A DNA stretch of 64,000 bases from Paraburkholderia sp. BL21I4N1 (GCF_002973525.1 NZ_PVEN01000007.1:248001-312000), one strand, 5' to 3'; positions 44,285-54,129 are shown, counted from the first letter of the stretch. Notes: generated by a model from the letters alone, not told the origin. A program made the numbers and translations.

Positions 44285-45400
44285 ATGAACGCTTCTTCCG
44301 AACTGAAATTGCTGTCGCCGGCCAAGGTCGGGCCGATATCGTTGTCCCATCGCGTGGTGCTAGCACCGATGACGCGTCTGCGCGCCGCCGCCGACGACAG
44401 CCCCAGCGCGATGATGGTCGAGTACTACCGGCAGCGCGCGTCCGCAGGCGGCTTGATGATTACTGAAAGCGCGCATCCGTCGTACGACAGTCGCGGCTAT
44501 CTCGGCGCACCGGGCATCTACACGCACGAGCACGTCAAGGCGTGGCGCAAGATCACCGACGCGGTCCATGCACGCGGCGCGCGCATCGTCATGCAGATCG
44601 CGCACGACGGCCGGCAGTCGCACGTCGACCTGAGCGGGGGCAATGCGCCGGTGGCGCCTTCGGTCGTGCCTTATGACACGACCGTGTTCACGCAGAACGG
44701 CTGGGTGCCGAACTCGCCGCACCGCGCGCTCGAACTCGACGAAATACCCGCGCTGATCCGTTCGTTCCGCGACGCCGCGGCGCGTGCGAAAGACGCCGGT
44801 TTCGACGGTGTCGAATTGCACAACGCCAATGGCTACCTCGCCGATACGTTCCTGCAGGACGGTACCAACAAGCGCACCGACGCCTACGGCGGCACGCTCG
44901 AAAAGCGCGCACGTTTTTCGCTGGAAGCCGTCGAGGCATTCGCTTCGGTGTGGGGCGCGGACCGCGTCGGCGTACGGGTATCGCCGAGCGGCCAGTGGGG
45001 CGCCATTTCGGACAGCGATCCCCAGGCGACCTTCGGCTACTTCGCGCAACGGCTGAACGACTATGGCCTCGCGTATCTGCACGTGATCGAACCGCGTGTG
45101 ATGGGCACGGAAACCCTGATTGAAGGCCAGACGCCGGTTGCGGCCGCGTTCCTGCGGCAGTTTTTCAGCGGACCGATCATCGCCGCGGGTGGCTTCGATC
45201 GCGATGGCGCCGAGCAGATCCTGCAGCGCGGCGATGCCGACCTGGTGGCATTCGGCCGCTGGTTTTCGTCGAACCCGGATTTGCCCGAGCGCTTCCGGCT
45301 CGGACAACCGCTGACGCACTACAACCGCGACGCGTTCTGGGGTGGCGACGAACGCGGCTATCTCGACTTTTCCACTTACGCGGAAAGCGTCGCGGCTTAA
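44285..45400 (+). CDS. Old yellow enzyme family ene-reductase (NemA-like)
   Basis: This 371-residue FMN enzyme reduces activated C=C bonds of enals, maleimides or nitro-compounds with NAD(P)H. The barrel starts KVGPISLSHRVVLAPMTRLRA. The substrate-anion pair is His179/Asn182 in HNANGYL, and FLQDGTNKRTDAYGG follows, with FMN phosphate-binding residues in AAGGFD and AFGRWFSSNPDLP. It lies 27 bases after the SDR gene and 44 before the GST, so the three form one unit. Confidence 0.95.
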   Translation: MNASSELKLLSPAKVGPISLSHRVVLAPMTRLRAAADDSPSAMMVEYYRQRASAGGLMITESAHPSYDSRGYLGAPGIYTHEHVKAWRKITDAVHARGARIVMQIAHDGRQSHVDLSGGNAPVAPSVVPYDTTVFTQNGWVPNSPHRALELDEIPALIRSFRDAAARAKDAGFDGVELHNANGYLADTFLQDGTNKRTDAYGGTLEKRARFSLEAVEAFASVWGADRVGVRVSPSGQWGAISDSDPQATFGYFAQRLNDYGLAYLHVIEPRVMGTETLIEGQTPVAAAFLRQFFSGPIIAAGGFDRDGAEQILQRGDADLVAFGRWFSSNPDLPERFRLGQPLTHYNRDAFWGGDERGYLDFSTYAESVAA

Positions 45401-45444
45401 CGCGTGCTTTCGGCCTCTTCAACATCGCTCAAAGGAACCCGATC

Positions 45445-46092
45445 ATGACTACCGAAACATTGACGCTGTACCACGGCGTTTCTTCGCCGAATTCACGCCG
45501 CGTCCGCATCTTTCTCGCTGAGAAAGGCCTGACGATCCCGCTGGTCGCCGTCGACCTCGGCAAAGGCGAGCAACACGGCGACGCCTATCGCGCGATCAAT
45601 CCACGGCGTGTCGTCCCGACGCTGGTGCTCGCGGACGGCACCTCGATCGGCGAGGTGCCGGTGATTCAGCGCTACATCGAGGAAATCCATCCGGACACGC
45701 CGCTTTTCGGCACGACCGCGAAAGAGAAGGCGTTGATTGCGATGTGGGATCGTCGCGTGGAACAGGAAGGTTTCGCCTCGGTGATGGAAGCGATCCGCAA
45801 TCTCGCGGCGGGTTTAAAGGGCCGCGCGATTGCCGGGCCGCACGATTACGCGCAGATTCCCGCGCTGGTGGAACGCAGCCGGCAGCGCACCGTCAATTTT
45901 CTGGCGGATCTGGATCAGCGTCTGCAAGAGACGGCGTTCGTCGCGGGCGATCGTTTCTCGGTGGCCGACATAACCGCGCTAGTCACGATCGATTTCGCGG
46001 CGAAGGCGATCGATCTGCCGGTGCCGGAAGCATTGCAGTCGGTCAGGCGCTGGTATGACGGCGTGTCGGCGCGAGCGAGTGCCGCAGCGTGA
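45445..46092 (+). CDS. Glutathione S-transferase family protein
   Basis: This 215-residue GST has N-terminal YHGVSSPNSRRVRIFLAEKG (Ser as the likely thiol-stabilising residue), a cis-Pro in RRVVPTLVLADGTSIGE, and a helical domain with AGDRFSVADITAL. AAGGAACC precedes ATG 45445. It is the last gene of the SDR-OYE-GST operon. It is only distantly similar by eye to the other GST at 38429. Confidence 0.93.
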   Translation: MTTETLTLYHGVSSPNSRRVRIFLAEKGLTIPLVAVDLGKGEQHGDAYRAINPRRVVPTLVLADGTSIGEVPVIQRYIEEIHPDTPLFGTTAKEKALIAMWDRRVEQEGFASVMEAIRNLAAGLKGRAIAGPHDYAQIPALVERSRQRTVNFLADLDQRLQETAFVAGDRFSVADITALVTIDFAAKAIDLPVPEALQSVRRWYDGVSARASAAA

Positions 46093-46156
46093 CGGATTGC
46101 CGCGCGTGAAGCGTCGCCCCCGTTAGAGGCAACGCTAGAAATCAGGCTGGAACAGT

Positions 46157-46194
46157 GGCCCGCATCGCCGCATCACGGTATTGCGATGCGGGCC
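46157..46194. terminator. 12-bp perfect hairpin between convergent genes
   Basis: GGCCCGCATCGC pairs with GCGATGCGGGCC around a 14-base loop, between the GST and the M1 peptidase ends. There is no T-tract on either side, so termination is probable but not proven. Confidence 0.55.
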
Positions 46195-46217
46195 GTCCTG
46201 CTACTCGCGCCTACCGC

Positions 46218-48395
46218 TTATTGCCCCTGCTGCGCTTGCGGCTTCAGGCGGAACTTGCCCTGATAGCGGATCGTCGGACGCTCCGGCTGCGTGGTCGGCG
46301 CCGTCATCAACATCTGACGCGCGAGCGGTGCGGCCGTCGGACTGAGCGAACCGATGCTCGTGGCCCGCGACGGATCAGCCAGACCGTTCTTCACCAGCAG
46401 CTTCGCTTCGAGTTGCAGGCTGGTCAGCAGCACGGGTTCCTTCAACGCATTGCCCTGCGCCAGCAACTGGCTCCACGCGGTGTTGCTGTAGTTGGTCACG
46501 TAGTAGTCGAGGCCGCTCGGATCGGCGAGTACCGCGGAACAGCCGTTCAGACGCACCTGGGTTTGCTGGTCCTTCAGCGCGATCGTCTTGCGCGACGTGA
46601 GTCCGTCGCCATAAGCGAGCGTCAACGGAATCGTCCACTGCGTGCCCGGATACGCGTTCTGGTTCGGGAACGGCGACTGTTTCAGCGTCACGACTGTCTG
46701 GTTGGTGGTCAGATCGCACTGGGTATCCAGCGCGATCAACGGCACGCCCGTTTGCCGCACGAAGCTGTCGCCGATCGCGCCCATCGGCTGGCCGCTCGCC
46801 TTGCTCAGTTCGTCCCACAGGCGTTTCGGCGTACCGTTGCCGAGCGAGTAATCGGCCAGATACGACTGCAGGCCTTTACGCAACACGTCTTCGCCGAGAT
46901 AGTTCTCCAGCATCTTCAGCACGTGGCCGCCCTTGTTGTACGTGAACGCGCTTGCGCTCAGCACGAAGTCGTTCGACGCCCAGCCGTTGAAGTTCGGCTG
47001 CACCGGGAACGCGGTCGACTTCAGGTCGGCGTTCATCACCGCATACTTCTCCTTCACGTTGTCGACCCAGTTGAAGCGGTCCGGGAAGAAGCGCACCTTG
47101 GTCTTGTTTTCGAAGAACGTCGCGAACGATTCGTTGAGCCACACGTCGTCCCACCAGTCGAGCGTGACGAGATCGCCGAACCATTGGTGCGCCGCTTCGT
47201 GCGTGAGCACCGTCACGCCGTAATCGGACATCGGCGTGCCGGGCGGCGGCAGAATGTCGTCGGCGAATTCCAGAATCGCGCCCCAGTTCTCCATGCCGCC
47301 GAAGTTCAGGTCCTTCTGGTCCTTGAACGCGTCGTTCGCGGCGATCGTGTCGAACTTGGTGAGCGGCAACGGGATGCCGGTGTAGCGATAGTAGTAATCG
47401 AGCGCCTGTTTGGTCTGCTGCATCGCCGGTTTGGCCCAGTCACGCATGCCGGGCGGCGTGAAGATACGCAGATGCAGACCCTTGCCGTCGGGCAGCGGGC
47501 TCGTGAAATCGTCTTCGAGAATATCGAACTGACCGCCGCCGAAGAACAGCAGATACGACGGCATGGGCGGCGTCTTCTCGAACGACACCAGCTTGTAGCC
47601 GCTATCCACGTTCACCGCCGGCTTCTCGGCCGCGTTCGAGACGACGTTCCAGTTCTGCGGGACTTCGGCGCTCACCTCGTAGGTGGGCCGGAAAGCCGGC
47701 TCGTCCCAACCGGGGAACCATTGGCGCGACAGATTCGATTCACCCTGCGTGAGAATCGCGCCGCTGGTGCTGCCGTCGGTCGACTTCAGGTCGACGCGGA
47801 ACACGCCTTCGGCGGCGGAGCAACCCGGATACGGATCGTTGCCGCAGCTACCGCCGGTCTTCGTGACGGGGTCGTCGTAGGTCTTGAAGTTGATGATGCC
47901 GCTCCACTCCATATGCAGCGAGTAGTTGCCGGCGGCAATCTGGCCGCTGACCGGGCGGAGCTGGTAGAAATCGCCGTCGTCCTGCGGCGTGGCGATCAGC
48001 GCGATGTTGCCCGGCTGCAGCGTGATCGTGCCGTTGGTGAACTTGATCCGGTGGCCGGCGATGGTGATCGCGTTGACCGCTTTCTGCACCTTGATCTGCA
48101 CGTCCGCGCGGCCGTCGAACGACGACAGCGCGGGGTTCGGCCGGAACCACAGCTTGTAGTTGATCGGCGTGACGGTATCCGGCAACTCGACCGGGGGCAC
48201 GCTCTTGTTGACCGATGTATCGGCAACGATCGGTGCGGCCGGCGGCGTCAACGCGGCTTCGGACGCGGCGACGGGGGGCTGGGCGACCTTGCTGCTGCTC
48301 AGCGACGACGAGCCGTCGCTACCGCCGCATCCCGCCAGAACCACGATTCCGGCAAGTGCGAGGCACTGTATCTGCAATCGGAAATTTATACGCAT
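46218..48395 (-). CDS. Secreted M1 family aminopeptidase lipoprotein
   Basis: The 725-residue zinc metallopeptidase has a lipoprotein signal (lipobox LAGC) followed by a Ser/Gly-rich tether and an Ala/Pro-rich linker. The exopeptidase motif GGMENWG (GAMEN type) is at about 367. The zinc site is HEAAHQWFGD with His399 and His403 and third ligand Glu422 in WLNESF. An ERAP-like C-terminal helical domain follows. It is predicted to trim peptides in the periplasm or at the cell surface. The leader to the next gene upstream is unusually long. Confidence 0.95.
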   Translation of the reverse strand: MRINFRLQIQCLALAGIVVLAGCGGSDGSSSLSSSKVAQPPVAASEAALTPPAAPIVADTSVNKSVPPVELPDTVTPINYKLWFRPNPALSSFDGRADVQIKVQKAVNAITIAGHRIKFTNGTITLQPGNIALIATPQDDGDFYQLRPVSGQIAAGNYSLHMEWSGIINFKTYDDPVTKTGGSCGNDPYPGCSAAEGVFRVDLKSTDGSTSGAILTQGESNLSRQWFPGWDEPAFRPTYEVSAEVPQNWNVVSNAAEKPAVNVDSGYKLVSFEKTPPMPSYLLFFGGGQFDILEDDFTSPLPDGKGLHLRIFTPPGMRDWAKPAMQQTKQALDYYYRYTGIPLPLTKFDTIAANDAFKDQKDLNFGGMENWGAILEFADDILPPPGTPMSDYGVTVLTHEAAHQWFGDLVTLDWWDDVWLNESFATFFENKTKVRFFPDRFNWVDNVKEKYAVMNADLKSTAFPVQPNFNGWASNDFVLSASAFTYNKGGHVLKMLENYLGEDVLRKGLQSYLADYSLGNGTPKRLWDELSKASGQPMGAIGDSFVRQTGVPLIALDTQCDLTTNQTVVTLKQSPFPNQNAYPGTQWTIPLTLAYGDGLTSRKTIALKDQQTQVRLNGCSAVLADPSGLDYYVTNYSNTAWSQLLAQGNALKEPVLLTSLQLEAKLLVKNGLADPSRATSIGSLSPTAAPLARQMLMTAPTTQPERPTIRYQGKFRLKPQAQQGQ

Positions 48396-49181
48396 TTTTA
48401 ATCCTCGACTGACAATATCGGCATAAAGAATGTGCGATGAGTGCTTGAGCTGTGTTTCTCTGTTTTTTCAGCAAAAAAGGTCTCCCGCACTAGCACCGAA
48501 TTGCTAGCGAGAATAGATGGACGAGTTACGCCCTCAGCACTAACGGCTGATTTTAAAGTGACGACTTCAATTCATTACAATGCTTTCAGAATGACGGCTT
48601 GAACCGTTTTCATCGGCTTCCACACAATCGTCCACCTGACCGGCACAGCGGCGCCTCACCTGCGTCTCCGGGCAGATGCATCAAAGCGGAATCAGTTTTT
48701 GACGACAGTGCGTAGCCTAGTTTGGCAGACGTTCTCATGTCAACTTTCTTTCAAAATATTTCATGCACGGGTGCCGACGTATGCCTATCGAATGGATTAG
48801 GTAATCGCGAGAGTTAATCTTCTAAATCGCGACATTCACAGCGGCACTACGGGGAAAATCTATTTCCCATGCAACTGGAATGTGTTAATGGCGGCCGTCT
48901 AAAAAAATCGTCTTCAATGCGGCTTTAGTTTGAATAGCTCATTGAGTTCGCCGCAATGCGGCATGGTGATGCAGCTATCGTCGGCATGTTTTGCGCGAAC
49001 GAGTCGAGATGCCAACGCGCAGGCTGACGATCTCGTTGCGGAAGCTTTCATCGATGAAGGCCGTGCACGCTGCAATCGCACTACACTGTGGGCCGATCTG
49101 CAATTATTTTCGACCCGCTGTCACAATCTTGCGCCCGTCCCGACCAAGCACGACACCGACTTTCGTAGAGGGAATCACAGG
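48396..49181. other. Long AT-richer intergenic region with inverted repeats
   Basis: About 790 bases between divergent genes, noticeably less GC-rich than the coding DNA. It holds CTAGCA-N6-TGCTAG (48490-48507) flanked by TCTC/GAGA, and GGGAAA-N5-TTTCCC (48852-48868). An open frame running into the YkgJ gene from 48930 is not protein-like. It may contain promoters for both genes, an operator or a small RNA; I cannot identify one. Confidence 0.5.
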
Positions 49182-49961
49182 GTGGACGATATCAACTTTG
49201 AATGCACGGCATGCGGTAAGTGCTGCCATGATCTGCGCCTGCCGCTGACGCTCGCCGAGGCCACCGCGTGGCTCGCGCGCGGCGGCCAGATGGAACTGCT
49301 GTGCGAGGCCATTCCGTGGCCGGTCGAACCCGAGGCCGACAACGAACAGGCGGCCTACAAGAAGGCGCGTTCGGCGGCAACAATGAGCGGCAGCTTGCCC
49401 GTGCGCGTCTCGGTACTGCTGGTCGCCGCGTTTGCCGGCGCCTGCCCGAACCTGGGCAGCGACATGCGCTGCCGCATCTACGAAGAGCGGCCGCTGGTGT
49501 GCCGGATCTATCCGGCGGAAATCAATCCGTTCGTGGCGCTCGCACCGGAAAGCAAGGCCTGCCCGCCTGATGCATGGCAGCACACGCCGCTGCAACGGCA
49601 CGGCGTGCTGGTCGACGAGACCACGCGCGAACTGATCGGCGAATCGCGCCGCACGAGCGAACTCGAGGCCGCCTTGCGCGTGCAGTTGTGTCTGGCGTTG
49701 GGGCTGAACGAAGCAGCGCTCGCGAACGAAGGTTTCGTGATCTACGCACCCGATAGCGACGCGCTGCGTGCCGCGCTCCAGCAGGTTCGCGCGACACCCG
49801 CCAACGAAACACTCGCGGCGGCAACGCCCTGGACGTTCGTCTCGAACCGCGCCGTGACCGTGGAAACCTTGCTGTCGGTTGGCGCGGCCGGCCGCCTCAA
49901 CGAACCCACGGCAGACGCGCACTTCCGCTATCACGGTTATTTCCCGGCGGAACCGGCGTGA
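49182..49961 (+). CDS. YkgJ-type cysteine cluster protein
   Basis: The 259-residue protein opens FECTACGKCCHDLRLPLT and later has GACPNLGSDMRCRIYEERPLVC, an eight-Cys pattern of the YkgJ (UPF0153) family that binds zinc or an Fe-S cluster. Its C-terminal 120 residues are family-variable. I chose GTG 49182, preceded by AGAGGGAA, over ATG 48930, because the upstream 84 residues show no protein character. Its role is unknown. It is followed by a convergent glycosyltransferase-like gene. Confidence 0.88.
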   Translation: MDDINFECTACGKCCHDLRLPLTLAEATAWLARGGQMELLCEAIPWPVEPEADNEQAAYKKARSAATMSGSLPVRVSVLLVAAFAGACPNLGSDMRCRIYEERPLVCRIYPAEINPFVALAPESKACPPDAWQHTPLQRHGVLVDETTRELIGESRRTSELEAALRVQLCLALGLNEAALANEGFVIYAPDSDALRAALQQVRATPANETLAAATPWTFVSNRAVTVETLLSVGAAGRLNEPTADAHFRYHGYFPAEPA

Positions 49962-50027
49962 GGGTGGGGCACGTTCGCGTCGCGTGACGAAGGGTCGGGT
50001 GAAGAGTTGGAAGCGCCGCGTGCGTGT

Positions 50028-51017
50028 CTAACTCTTCACACTCCGCGCCGCGTAGGCGGACCACATGGCAAGTCGTCCGACACTCAGCATCCGGGCAATC
50101 CGCTTCACGGCGTGCCGCACGCGGCCACGCAAATGCGCCACGCGCATATGCCGCCAGAAACGGTCCGGTGCGAATTCGCCGAAGCGCGCCTCCTTTTCGA
50201 GGAGTGCCTTGCCGCCCGGCAAATGAACGAACGAGCAGCAGCGAAACCACCGCACGTCGCGATAATTGTTGCCGGGCCAGTGGCGGCCCACGGCCTGATA
50301 GGCGCCGACCTCGATCAGCACCTGCCCTTCGTCGATCAGCGTATTGAGCGCGGCGGAGATGAACGCTTCGTCGCCGTGGTGCTTGAGGCGCCCGCTCTCG
50401 CTGAGATAGCGCGCGTAATAAGCGCGCGCACGTGGCACCAGTCGTCGTAGTGAAGCGGGTGTGGCGAGCAGAAACTCGCCGCCGTACCAGCGCGGATTTT
50501 TTAACCGCCGATCCGCGACGATTTCCAGATCCTCGACAACGCTCTCGCTGCCGTACGCCGGAAACACCTGGTCCGAAATATCGAACACACCGAGCCCCGC
50601 CTTGGCGCAACGGTCGACCAGACTTCGGTCGAGCGGCAGTAGCGCGACCATGTCGGCGTCGAGCAATAACATCATCGAGTCTTCGGGCAAACTCGCGGCT
50701 ACCTGGTCCATCAGATCGAGCTTGAAATGCGCGGCGTAAAACGGCGTGTTCTTCGGCAGTTCGATCGTCGCGGCCAGCTTCGTCACCGTCGGCCGATGCT
50801 CCACCGGCATGCCGCCGAGCCGCTGCTCGACGAGTGCGGGCGCGTTCGTCATGATGGTCAGCGTCGGCATGCCGACGCGCCGCAAGCTGTTGTTCAGGCA
50901 GATCGCCTGACTGACGTACGACAGCGGATCGCGGTTCGTCGAATTCGGACCGGGTTTCGCGTCATCGTCCACATAAACGAGCGTGCAAGGAAAAAGGTTC
51001 ACGTTGCTCCTCACCAT
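50028..51017 (-). CDS. Putative GT-A-type glycosyltransferase
   Basis: The 329-residue protein begins with a nucleotide-fold-like TLVYVDDDAKPG and has a DxD-type metal motif in LLLDADMVALLPL. It also has AVGRHWPGNNYRDVRWF, HLPGGKALLEKE and an Arg-rich C-terminal membrane-binding helix. This resembles LPS or cell-surface glycosyltransferases of the GT8/GT-A fold, but I cannot name a family. It is monocistronic and converges with the YkgJ-like gene. Confidence 0.65.
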   Translation of the reverse strand: MVRSNVNLFPCTLVYVDDDAKPGPNSTNRDPLSYVSQAICLNNSLRRVGMPTLTIMTNAPALVEQRLGGMPVEHRPTVTKLAATIELPKNTPFYAAHFKLDLMDQVAASLPEDSMMLLLDADMVALLPLDRSLVDRCAKAGLGVFDISDQVFPAYGSESVVEDLEIVADRRLKNPRWYGGEFLLATPASLRRLVPRARAYYARYLSESGRLKHHGDEAFISAALNTLIDEGQVLIEVGAYQAVGRHWPGNNYRDVRWFRCCSFVHLPGGKALLEKEARFGEFAPDRFWRHMRVAHLRGRVRHAVKRIARMLSVGRLAMWSAYAARSVKS

Positions 51018-51436
51018 GCGTGAGAGACGGTTCGCTTTTTCCAGCGCTGCCGCAATTGTTCGGAAGTTGAATCGATAGGCTAAGGCGGGAGCGAGTTAAA
51101 ACCCGCGACAGGTATGCACCGTCGAACCGCGGCGCGTATCTCCATCGCACCGGGTTCGGGCCGCCAGGCTGAGCTGCGGCGATGGAGTCGGACGAACCGG
51201 GGCGCAGGCATCAGGTATGCACAATCGTTTCACGTCCTTGCATTACCTTTCCGCCAAAAACCAGCGAGACATAACGCGGCGAGAATCGATCGGCTTTCGG
51301 CGCCGCAACCTTGCGCAATAATTGCAGGCTCGTGATCGAGCGCGCGTGAACAACTTACTGATAGGCGACGTGCGAGTGCGATACATCGAATCGTCATGCC
51401 GAGGTGAGTCATGGCCGACTCACCCGAAAGAAAACA
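51018..51436. other. Intergenic region, no gene seen
   Basis: About 420 bases between the glycosyltransferase-like gene start and the sigma-54 activator stop, both minus-strand. It presumably holds the glycosyltransferase-like promoter. A search for a -24/-12 GG-GC element by eye found none convincing. Confidence 0.4.
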
Positions 51437-52822
51437 TCAGGCGCGCGCTTCGCTCTCCACGCCTTCGCGCATGCCGTGCGCGGCCAGCAAACGGTACAGC
51501 GTGGCGCGAGAAATACTGAGTTCGCGCGCGGCGTCGCCGGGGCGACCACGGTGACGCAATAGCGCGAGCTCGATGGCCTGGCGTTCCGCTGTTTCGCGCG
51601 CCTGCGCGAGCGTGACCGGTAGTGTCGTCGCATAGCTCGACAGTTCGAGATCTTCGGCGCTGATCGTGCGCCCTTCGGACATCACGATCGCACGACGCAC
51701 CCGGTTGATCAGTTCCCGCACGTTGCCGGGCCAGTCGTATTGATGCATGGCCGTGATCGCGTCCGGCGAGAAGCCGTACAAGCGGCGGCTTGCGTCTTTG
51801 CGGTAGCGGTCGAGCGTGTACAGCGCGAGCAGTTCGATATCCTTGCCGCGTGCGCGCAACGGCGGCTCGTCGATCCGCAACACGCACAAACGGTGATACA
51901 GGTCGGCGCGAAAGCGGCCCGATTCGATCGCGGCTTCCATGTCCACATGCGTCGCGCAGATGATGCGCACGTCGATGTCGATGGAACCCTGCCCGCCCAA
52001 CCGTTCGATGGTGCTTTCCTGCAGAAAGCGCAGCAAGTTCGCCTGGCTCTCGAACGGCAGATCGCCGATTTCGTCGAGAAACAGCGTGCCGCCGTTCGCC
52101 GTTTCGACGCGCCCGACTTTGCGCTGATTCGCCCCCGTGAACGCGCCGCGCTCATAGCCGAACAACTCGGATTGCAGCAGATGCGGCGGAATCGCGCCGC
52201 AATTGATCGCGACGAACGGTGCCTTGCGGCGCGGCGAGCGCGCGTGAATCGCGGCGGCGGTCAGTTCCTTGCCGGTGCCGGATTCGCCGGCAATGAACAC
52301 CGGCGCGTCGGTACTGGCGACCTTGCGGATCGAACGGAACAACGCGAGCATCGCGTCGCACGTGCCGATCATCTCGCCTTCGGCCTCGGCGGTGTCGATG
52401 AAGGCCGGCTCGCCGAGCGAGATCATGCCGCAGGCGTGGCCCACGGTGTCGACGATTCGTTCGTTGGCGGCCGGCAGCGTGACGTAGTCGAAGCAGTAGT
52501 CCCGCACCAGCCGGCGCGAATTCGCGTCGTCGAGTTGCGTGGCCGCGGCCATCGCCACCCAGCCTATGGTGGGCAAGGCGAGGCATGCCTCGAGCATGGC
52601 CACGTCGCGCGGCTCGTACACGCTCGAGAAATCGACCAGGCCACCCGCGAGCGAGCCGTCCTGCACGACCTGCCGCACTTCCTGAACCGAGCCGATGACT
52701 TCGACGTTCCAGTCGCGCGCCTGGAAGCTCGCGAGCAGATCCGCCGAGGGTTCCCGGGTGAAATAGATGACGCGCCGCGTAGTGGCCTTCATGGTGTGCA
52801 TTGTTTTTTGATTGTCCCGCAC
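51437..52822 (-). CDS. Sigma-54-dependent transcriptional activator with VpsR-like N-terminus
   Basis: The 461-residue bEBP has an N-terminal atypical receiver-like domain (about 15-140), a sigma-54 AAA+ domain and a C-terminal Fis-type helix-turn-helix (about 415-455, RGRPGDAARELSISRATLYR). The AAA+ domain has Walker A GESGTGKE with Lys185, the sigma-54 loop GAFTGA, Walker B GTLFLDEIGDLP and RADLYHRL. The N-terminal domain, with LVDFS around Asp64, resembles VpsR, which is linked to c-di-GMP and exopolysaccharide control. The start is uncertain among GTG 52822 and ATGs 52801 and 52792. Its target genes are not evident here. Confidence 0.92.
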   Translation of the reverse strand: MRDNQKTMHTMKATTRRVIYFTREPSADLLASFQARDWNVEVIGSVQEVRQVVQDGSLAGGLVDFSSVYEPRDVAMLEACLALPTIGWVAMAAATQLDDANSRRLVRDYCFDYVTLPAANERIVDTVGHACGMISLGEPAFIDTAEAEGEMIGTCDAMLALFRSIRKVASTDAPVFIAGESGTGKELTAAAIHARSPRRKAPFVAINCGAIPPHLLQSELFGYERGAFTGANQRKVGRVETANGGTLFLDEIGDLPFESQANLLRFLQESTIERLGGQGSIDIDVRIICATHVDMEAAIESGRFRADLYHRLCVLRIDEPPLRARGKDIELLALYTLDRYRKDASRRLYGFSPDAITAMHQYDWPGNVRELINRVRRAIVMSEGRTISAEDLELSSYATTLPVTLAQARETAERQAIELALLRHRGRPGDAARELSISRATLYRLLAAHGMREGVESEARA

Positions 52823-52950
52823 TGGCTGCGCTGGACTGTATCGAGCCCAGACCCCTCGGCGTTACGCTATTGCCGTTGTGTGCCCCGGATACGGTGAGGA
52901 CCGTCGATGATACGCGTTACGGCCCCGATTCAGACCGGGCCTGACGAAAT

Positions 52951-54129
52951 TTAATAGTTCGGCGCCGACGCTACGCGACGCCGCAAGGGCCTGAAAAATT
53001 TGCGGATTTCGTGGGCAAGTAAAGCGGGCTGTTCCATTGCCGCGAAATGGCCGCCGCCGGGCATCTCGGTCCATTGCGCGACGTTGAAGGTTCGTTCGAG
53101 CCAGCTACGCGGCGGATGATTGATCTCCTTCGGAAAACTCGCGAAGCCTACCGGCGGCACGACGCGTTGATCTGCCGCGAAGCGCATGGGTTGCAAACGG
53201 TTCTCCCAGTACATCTGCATCGACGAGCCGATGCTTTGCGTGTACCAGTAGAGCGAGATGTCGGTGAGCAGGTCGTCTTTTGAAAACACCCGCTCGATCT
53301 CGCCGCCGCAATCGCTCCACGCCCGAAACTTCTCGCCGATCCATGCGGCGAGTCCCATCGGCGAATCGTTCAGCGACGCCGCCAGCGTTAGCGGCTTCGT
53401 GCTGTGCATATGAGCGTAGCCGCCTTCCTGCGTGCCCCATTCGGTCTTCGAGCGCAGATAGTGTTCCTCGGCGGGCGTGAGCGGTTGCCGCTCCGCGCCG
53501 ATCGCGGGTTCATACGAGGACGGCAGAAAGTTGAGGTGAATCCCGTCCACCCGTTGCGGATGCCGCGCGGCCAGCGCGACCGACACGCCCGCCCCGATAT
53601 CGCCGCCCTGCGCGCCGAAGCGCTCGTAGCCGAGCCCCTGCATCAACGACGCCCACAAGTCGGCCACCTGAAACGCGGCACAGCCCGGCTGAGACGGTGC
53701 CGGCGAAAACGCGAAGCCGGGTAGCGAGGGCGCGACGACGTCGAACGCATCGGCGGGGTCGCCGCCGAATGCGGCCGGATTGCACAAGTGGTCGAGCAAG
53801 GTATGGAACTCGAAGAACGAACCCGGCCAGCCGTGCGTCACCACCAGCGGATATGGCGCCGGACCTTCGCCGCGCCGGTGCACGCCGTGCACACGCCAGC
53901 CGTCGACCTCGGCGAGGAATTGCGGCTGCGCATTCAGCTTGCGTTCCGCCGCGCGCCAGTCGAAAACGTCGACCCAATAGGCGGCCAGTTCGCGCAGCCA
54001 GACACTGTCGACGCCTTGCTGCCACACGGACGAGGGCGTGGCCGGCGCCCAGCGTGTCGCGCGAATCCGCCGGCGCAAATCGTCGATGTCGGCGTCGGGA
54101 ATGGCGATCTGAAACGTGTCTATCCGCAT
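52951..54129 (-). CDS. Epoxide hydrolase (alpha/beta hydrolase, EH N-terminal domain)
   Basis: The 392-residue enzyme starts with an EH_N lid domain (DDLRRRIRATRWAP, WLRELAAYWVDVFDWR). It has the oxyanion motif HGWPGS and nucleophile region GAQGGDIGA, where Asp sits in the place of the usual Ser, as epoxide hydrolases require. A C-terminal catalytic His lies in PGGGHFAAMEQP. It is predicted to open epoxides to diols. The start is ATG 54129. Its 5' end faces the CidA-like gene on the other strand. Confidence 0.92.
   Translation of the reverse strand: MRIDTFQIAIPDADIDDLRRRIRATRWAPATPSSVWQQGVDSVWLRELAAYWVDVFDWRAAERKLNAQPQFLAEVDGWRVHGVHRRGEGPAPYPLVVTHGWPGSFFEFHTLLDHLCNPAAFGGDPADAFDVVAPSLPGFAFSPAPSQPGCAAFQVADLWASLMQGLGYERFGAQGGDIGAGVSVALAARHPQRVDGIHLNFLPSSYEPAIGAERQPLTPAEEHYLRSKTEWGTQEGGYAHMHSTKPLTLAASLNDSPMGLAAWIGEKFRAWSDCGGEIERVFSKDDLLTDISLYWYTQSIGSSMQMYWENRLQPMRFAADQRVVPPVGFASFPKEINHPPRSWLERTFNVAQWTEMPGGGHFAAMEQPALLAHEIRKFFRPLRRRVASAPNY

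Noticed and set aside
46155-48401. Plus-strand open frame of about 750 codons
   Set aside because: It is entirely antisense to the M1 peptidase, which has intact catalytic motifs; the antisense product is Arg/His-rich and featureless.
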